From: Planctomycetota bacterium
GTDB lineage: Bacteria > Planctomycetota > Planctomycetia > Isosphaerales > Isosphaeraceae
Length of the DNA: 30,050 nucleotides
Assembly (NCBI GenBank): GCA_021777685.1
Contig: JAJYDH010000007.1
Location: 1 to 30,050, forward strand
Direction: 5' to 3'
Of this stretch, positions 26,219 to 30,050 are shown piece by piece (position 1 is the stretch's first letter; every line of letters starts with the position of its first letter). The notes beneath the pieces were generated by a model. It made no database searches and was not told the DNA's origin. It saw only the letters and a program-made list of their open reading frames with translations. Position numbers and translations under genes: made by a program.

Positions 26219-27409
26219 ATGGACGAGATCGGGTGCGACGTCATCTTCCTGGCCGGCCACCTGAAGGGCCGCGACGAGATCCTCTCCCTCCGGGGCCTGA
26301 TCGAACGTCTCGAACAGCTCGGCCACCGCTCGCGGGTGATCTGCCCCTCGATCGTCTCCGACCACGGGTTCTCGGACCTGGCCGAGTGCCCGGGCCTCGC
26401 CCGCCGCTGGCAACGCCCGTGGTCGGTCCGGACGCTCGACCTGGCGGCCCCTTCGGGCCGTCCTCGCCTCTTGCACGTCCTCTCGGCCGGCATGGCCGAG
26501 GCCGGTCTGGAGATCGCCGAGCACTGGCGCTTGCCCTATCTGCTGTGCGTCGATGAGTTTCCGCGACGCGATGCTCGGCTCCGGCTGTCCCGAAACTGGT
26601 GCCGGGGCCTGATCGCGACGAACTCCGAGCTGGCCGACGCACTTCGTCGCGACTACGGCGTGCCGGGTCGGGCGATCCGGGCGATCGCCCGGAGTGTCGC
26701 CGGATCGACGGGCCAGGCCAGGCCGATCCGCTCGGGCCGGGTCCCCGTGGTCGGGGCGGCGGGGCCGCTGGTGGGAGGGTCGGGCTTCTCGACCCTCCTG
26801 ACCGCCGCCCGGAAGGTGATCGACGCCGGGGTCGACGCCGAGTTCGTGATCGCCGGCCATGGCGACGACGAGGGGGAACTCCGGCGGAGGGCGGACCGGC
26901 TCCGGATCGCCGAACGGCTGACGTTCGCCGACGAGATCCCCGCCGGCCTGACGTTCTGGGACGTCCTGGACGTCTATTGCCAGACGTCCGTGGCGCCGAC
27001 GGTCGGCCGGCCGCTCGCGCTGGCGATGGCGAGCGGCGTCCCCTCGATCACGACCGACGTCGAAGGGCTCCGGACGCTCGTCAAGGATGGCGAGACGGGC
27101 CTGACCATCCCCCACGGCGACGCCAACGCCCTGGCCCGGTCGATCGTCGAGTTGCTCACGGACCGGGAGCGGGCGCGGAAGCTGGGAGAGGCGGGTCAGG
27201 ACGCGATCCTCGGCGAGCATCACCCCGACCGCGAGGCCGGGAGGCTCGACGAGGTCTACGGGTCGATCGTCGCCGCCGGCCTCGGCCCTCGGGATTCGGG
27301 GCTGGCCGACCGGATCGTTGGCTACGAGGCCGCGAGCGGCGTTGACAACGGTCGGGAGGTCGGCGGGTTCGGGCTGGCGGCCGTCCCCTGGCTCGGCCCC
27401 GAGTCCTGA
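26219..27409 (+). CDS. GT4-like glycosyltransferase lacking the EX7E glutamates
   Basis: A 396-residue protein with a GT-B fold. The C-terminal donor-binding domain (about 180-345) is clear: GAAGPLVGGSGFSTLLTAARK, EFVIAGHGDDEGEL, ASGVPSITTDVEG, GETGLTIPHGDANAL. The usual EX7E donor motif is replaced: the first Glu position is Pro260 and the second is Leu268 (PTVGRPLALAMA). The N-terminal domain lacks an obvious Gly-rich loop. The enzyme may therefore be inactive, or use an altered donor site. The last 60 residues are a tail beyond the fold, and its gene end overlaps the GT2 gene on the opposite strand by 88 bases. ATG 26219 has GAGG 11 bases upstream. It is divergent from moxR and convergent with the other glycosyltransferase genes. 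Confidence 0.85.
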   Translation: MDEIGCDVIFLAGHLKGRDEILSLRGLIERLEQLGHRSRVICPSIVSDHGFSDLAECPGLARRWQRPWSVRTLDLAAPSGRPRLLHVLSAGMAEAGLEIAEHWRLPYLLCVDEFPRRDARLRLSRNWCRGLIATNSELADALRRDYGVPGRAIRAIARSVAGSTGQARPIRSGRVPVVGAAGPLVGGSGFSTLLTAARKVIDAGVDAEFVIAGHGDDEGELRRRADRLRIAERLTFADEIPAGLTFWDVLDVYCQTSVAPTVGRPLALAMASGVPSITTDVEGLRTLVKDGETGLTIPHGDANALARSIVELLTDRERARKLGEAGQDAILGEHHPDREAGRLDEVYGSIVAAGLGPRDSGLADRIVGYEAASGVDNGREVGGFGLAAVPWLGPES

Positions 27410-28269
27410 CCCTTCAACCCCGCCTCGTACACGTTGGCCCAGGCCAGGAAATCGTAGAAAGAGAGCAACGAGCAGAAGACCAGGCCAGGCTTGCCGTCCA
27501 GGAACCCGAGCCGGACGACGTACGAGTAGAGGAAACGGACGAGCGGGCGCATGGGCAGGCGGAGGTAGACCTTCTTCAGGAGCCGCTTGAACCGCTTGCC
27601 CCGGCCGATATTCGCGGGGATCGGCTCGCGGAGGAACCGCTCGTACATCGCGGCTTCCCAGACCGCGTAACGGTTGTGCTTGTCGACCCAGACCGCGATC
27701 GACGGGTAGGCGTGGTGGTCGAGCTCGTGGGCCAGCCGCCGGGCCCGGCCGTCCAGCTCGACGTGCTCGTGGGCCTCGTTGTCGCCCGTCTGGACGCCCG
27801 CCGCGACCGGCATCCGCTCGTATCTTCCGAGCCGGTGCTTGAACAGGCGTAGGTTCCACGCCTCGGCGTAGCCGCAATGGCGAATCCGCCGGCCGAGGAA
27901 GAAGTATTTCATGTTGAGGAAAAAGCCGTCGGCCTCGTCGAGTGCCGTCCGCCGGGCGATCTCCTCGGCCAGTTCCGGGATGACGACCTCGTCGGCGTCG
28001 ACGATCAGCACCCACTCGTTGCGGAACGGCAGGTTGTCCAGCGCCCAGTTCTTCTTCTTGGGGAAGGTCCCGTTGAAGTGGAACTGGACGACCTTGGCCC
28101 CGTGCTCGGCCGCGACCCGGGCGGTCTCGTCGGTGCTCTGGCTGTCGACGACGTAGACTTCGTCGGCCCAGGCCAGGGCCGGCAGGCAGCGGCGGAGGTT
28201 CTCGGCCTCGTTCTTGACGGGGACCAGGACGCTGACCCTGGCCCGGGCGGCCGTCGACGGATGGCTCAT
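27322..28269 (-). CDS. Family 2 glycosyltransferase (WaaE/KdtX-like)
   Basis: A 315-residue GT-A enzyme. It starts with the nucleotide-binding strand VSVLVPVKNEAENLRRCL (12-29), has VDSQSTDET (41-49) and the DxD motif DADE (91-94). The C-terminal part has HEHVEL, a basic segment and hydrophobic or amphipathic helices (FLYSYVVRLGFL, FCSLLSFYDFLAW) likely to sit on the membrane. This is the usual build of LPS-core glucosyltransferases of the WaaE/KdtX group, so transfer of a sugar to a lipid-linked glycan is likely, but the sugar is not predictable. I chose ATG 28269 from homology; the ribosome site is weak. The last ~30 residues (from GLKGQDSGPSQG) are low-complexity and overlap the convergent GT4 gene. 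It follows the upstream GT4 gene by 37 bases. Confidence 0.9.
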   Translation of the reverse strand: MSHPSTAARARVSVLVPVKNEAENLRRCLPALAWADEVYVVDSQSTDETARVAAEHGAKVVQFHFNGTFPKKKNWALDNLPFRNEWVLIVDADEVVIPELAEEIARRTALDEADGFFLNMKYFFLGRRIRHCGYAEAWNLRLFKHRLGRYERMPVAAGVQTGDNEAHEHVELDGRARRLAHELDHHAYPSIAVWVDKHNRYAVWEAAMYERFLREPIPANIGRGKRFKRLLKKVYLRLPMRPLVRFLYSYVVRLGFLDGKPGLVFCSLLSFYDFLAWANVYEAGLKGQDSGPSQGTAASPNPPTSRPLSTPLAAS

Positions 28270-28306
28270 GGTGGTTCGGCTCTCGTTCGGTTGCGAGTCG
28301 GGCGGT

Positions 28307-29506
28307 TCAGATCGACCGGGCATCCTCGACGGCCTCCGGGGCCGGCCCGCCGCCGGCGACCCAGTCGTAGACCGACGCGAGCCTGGCGGCCTGGCGGTCC
28401 CAGGTATAGCGTGTCTCGACCAGCTTCCGGCCGTTCTCGGCGAGCGTCCGACGCTCAAGGGCCGTCCGGTCGAGCAGGTCGCGGAGCCCCCGCGTCACCC
28501 CCTCGGCGGTCGGCTCGACGACGAGACCGCCGTCGGCGTGGGCCAGCTCCGGGAAGTGACAGGCGGTCGTGACGAGCGCGGGGAGCCGGCAGGCGAGGGC
28601 TTCCAGGATCGCCATGCTGAACCCCTCGCTGTAGCTCGGCAGGACGAAGGCGTCGGCGGCGCCCCAGACCCGTCGGGCCCGCTCGCCCGAGACGTGACCG
28701 ACCCGGGTGATCCGGTCGGCGACCCCTCTCGCCTCGGCGCTCGCCAGGAACGGGGCCAGCGCCCCGTCGTCGTTCCCGGCCAGCAGGATGTGCAGGTCGG
28801 GATGGTCGGACTTCAGGTCGCCCAGGGCCCCGGCGAGGAGGTCGAGCCCCTTCTTGACGTGCAGCCGGCCGAAGAAGAGGAGGACGAACTTGCCGGCAAG
28901 TTCGGGGTATTCCGCCTCCAGGGCCGAGCGATCGGGCAGGTCGTCGAACGGCCCGAGGTCGACCCCGTTCGGCACGAGCGCGATCGGCGTCCGGGGGGCG
29001 AGCTTCCGCAGGTGGCCGACCTCCGGCCGGGCGAGGGCGTGGAGGCACGAGGCCCGCCGGAGATTCTTCCCCTCCACCAGCGCCGTATAGACCTTCTTCT
29101 TGAGCGCCTTGTGCTTGAGGGCCCACGGCTCCGCCATCCCATGCGCGGCGACGAGGTAAGGGACGTTCGCCAGCCGGGCGGCCCTCGCCCCTCGGCGGGT
29201 GTGCCCCTGCCAGAGGCCGTGGAAGTGGACGACCTCGGCCGATCGGATGGAACCTTCCAGCTCGGTCTCGGGGCCGAGGAGTTCCACGCCGGGCGGCAGT
29301 TCCGTGCCGTCGAGCCGGGAGGGGGTCGGGGTGACGATGGTGATCGGCCCCCCTCGGCGGGCGAGGGCGCCGGTCATCCCCAGGATGCTGGGGACCATCC
29401 CGCCGTCCCGACGGGGATCGAGGCCGTTGCAGCAATGGAGCAGGCCCGTCGAAGGGGCGGATGAGGGCTTGCCCGGGGCGAGCCGGGAAGGAGCGAGGCC
29501 GCTCAT
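28307..29506 (-). CDS. Family 4 glycosyltransferase, EX7E intact
   Basis: A 399-residue GT-B enzyme. The N-terminal domain has the Gly-containing loop (GGMVPSILGMTGALARRGG, about 35-53) and VHFHGLWQGH. The C-terminal domain has LFFGRLHVKKGLDLL, HILLAGNDDG and the donor motif EGFSMAILE with both glutamates. It resembles glycan-assembly enzymes of the WaaG/WcaI type. It begins with ATG 29506 (GGAG seven bases upstream), overlapping the stop of the upstream GT4 gene by four bases (ATGA), and lies 37 bases before the GT2 start. The three genes form a run on one strand. Sugar and acceptor are unknown. Confidence 0.93.
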   Translation of the reverse strand: MSGLAPSRLAPGKPSSAPSTGLLHCCNGLDPRRDGGMVPSILGMTGALARRGGPITIVTPTPSRLDGTELPPGVELLGPETELEGSIRSAEVVHFHGLWQGHTRRGARAARLANVPYLVAAHGMAEPWALKHKALKKKVYTALVEGKNLRRASCLHALARPEVGHLRKLAPRTPIALVPNGVDLGPFDDLPDRSALEAEYPELAGKFVLLFFGRLHVKKGLDLLAGALGDLKSDHPDLHILLAGNDDGALAPFLASAEARGVADRITRVGHVSGERARRVWGAADAFVLPSYSEGFSMAILEALACRLPALVTTACHFPELAHADGGLVVEPTAEGVTRGLRDLLDRTALERRTLAENGRKLVETRYTWDRQAARLASVYDWVAGGGPAPEAVEDARSI

Positions 29507-30050
29507 GATCGGGCTCCGAGGGTCTTGCGGTTCAGATCGCGGTGGAAGACGCGCCCGGAGTCGGTCGATTGGGGGTACAGGCCCGCGATTCGCAGCGCCT
29601 CGATCGTCCCCCGGGCGAACCTCGAAGGGCCCCAGTCGCCCACGACCTCGGCCGCCCGGCGGCCCATCGTCCGCCTCTCGTCCTCGGAAACGCCGGTGAT
29701 CCAGCCCAGGGCCGAGGTCAAATCGTCCTCATCGGACGGGTCGAACCTCCGGCCGGTCGTCCCGGGAGGATCGGGGACCAGCGTCTCGACGCACCCCGCG
29801 CGGTCGGAGACCAGCAGCGGGAGTCCGCAGGCCGCCGCCTCGTTCACGACCAGGCCCCAGGGCTCCATCAGGCTCGGGTGGACGAACGCCGAGGCGTGCG
29901 CCATCCAGGGGGCCATCGCCTCGGCCTGGAGGAATCCCGGCCGATGGACCGCATGCTCGACCCCGCTCGACCGGATCGCCTCGTCGACCTCCCCCGCGCC
30001 GGGTCCGTCGCCGCAGAGGACCAGGTCCCACGCCTCGCCCGGCCGCGTGT
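29503..30050 (-). CDS. Family 4 glycosyltransferase, 5' part beyond the window
   Basis: Only the C-terminal 182 residues are inside the window; the start lies past the right edge. Reading in from the edge gives LVLCGDGPGAGEVDEAI, then VHRPGFLQAEAMAPWMAHAS, and the donor motif EPWGLVVNE with both glutamates. It ends RKTLGARS. The ATG visible at 29916 is internal to the domain, not the start. The stop overlaps the next GT4 gene's ATG by four bases, so the genes are translationally coupled. The operon promoter is outside the window. Confidence 0.9.
   Translation of the reverse strand, partial: TRPGEAWDLVLCGDGPGAGEVDEAIRSSGVEHAVHRPGFLQAEAMAPWMAHASAFVHPSLMEPWGLVVNEAAACGLPLLVSDRAGCVETLVPDPPGTTGRRFDPSDEDDLTSALGWITGVSEDERRTMGRRAAEVVGDWGPSRFARGTIEALRIAGLYPQSTDSGRVFHRDLNRKTLGARS

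Noticed and set aside
26024..28015. Upstream extension of the moxR frame to 989 codons
   Set aside because: The real MoxR begins at 26023 with a ribosome site and promoter. The extension is Arg/Pro/Gly-rich, lies opposite glycosyltransferase genes and crosses the promoter.

Overview
The window is GC-rich (roughly two-thirds G+C by eye) and densely coding. Its gene families point to a planctomycete, most plausibly the Isosphaeraceae/Gemmatales side of Planctomycetota: an ASPIC/UnbV (CRTAC1-like) FG-GAP lipoprotein behind a multihaem cytochrome, a Tat-exported Ferritin_2 protein, an ABC-2 permease with two membrane halves, two S41 tail-specific proteases, and a MoxR-DUF58-transglutaminase cluster. 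The taxonomic call is inferred from gene content; no rRNA or tRNA gene is present. I recognise 20 protein genes, the last cut by the right edge.

Layout. 1-2095: a heptamer microsatellite, a leucyl aminopeptidase (+) and a convergent small conserved gene. 2341-6089 (-): an S41/PDZ protease followed by a cytoplasmic beta-propeller protein. 6556-12056 (-): an apparent three-gene operon behind a near-consensus promoter at 12115-12143, encoding a small secreted protein, a membrane pentahaem cytochrome with TPRs, and an FG-GAP/ASPIC lipoprotein. 12236-12991 (-): a Tat-exported ferritin-like protein whose helix order looks permuted. 13430-15346 (+): an ABC-2 permease without a local ATPase. 15744-17876 (-): a Prc-like S41 protease with a strong terminator. 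18082-20712: a divergent pair of secreted proteins of unknown function. 20862-21383 (+): a membrane-anchored LysM-like protein. 21392-26023 (-): moxR, a DUF58 gene and a TgpA-like transglutaminase behind a near-consensus promoter. 26219-30050: a glycosyltransferase cluster, with one GT4 gene on + and GT4, GT4 and GT2 genes on -.

How the genes fit together. Most products are exported or membrane-bound, so the window is largely about the envelope: proteolysis of exported proteins, a respiratory or extracytoplasmic electron-transfer module, a MoxR-controlled membrane transglutaminase, and glycan assembly. The most interesting items are the cytochrome operon (possible b-type haem membrane module fused to five c-type haems and TPRs), the ferritin-like protein with helix order 2-3-4-1, a large palindrome lying inside a lipoprotein signal-peptide coding region, a GT4 enzyme lacking both glutamates of the EX7E motif, an 88-bp tail-to-tail gene overlap, and a heptamer microsatellite ending just upstream of the aminopeptidase start.

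I found no CRISPR array, insertion sequence, integrase, prophage or tRNA gene. No wholly new system can be claimed from sequence alone; the cytochrome operon is the best candidate for an under-described one.
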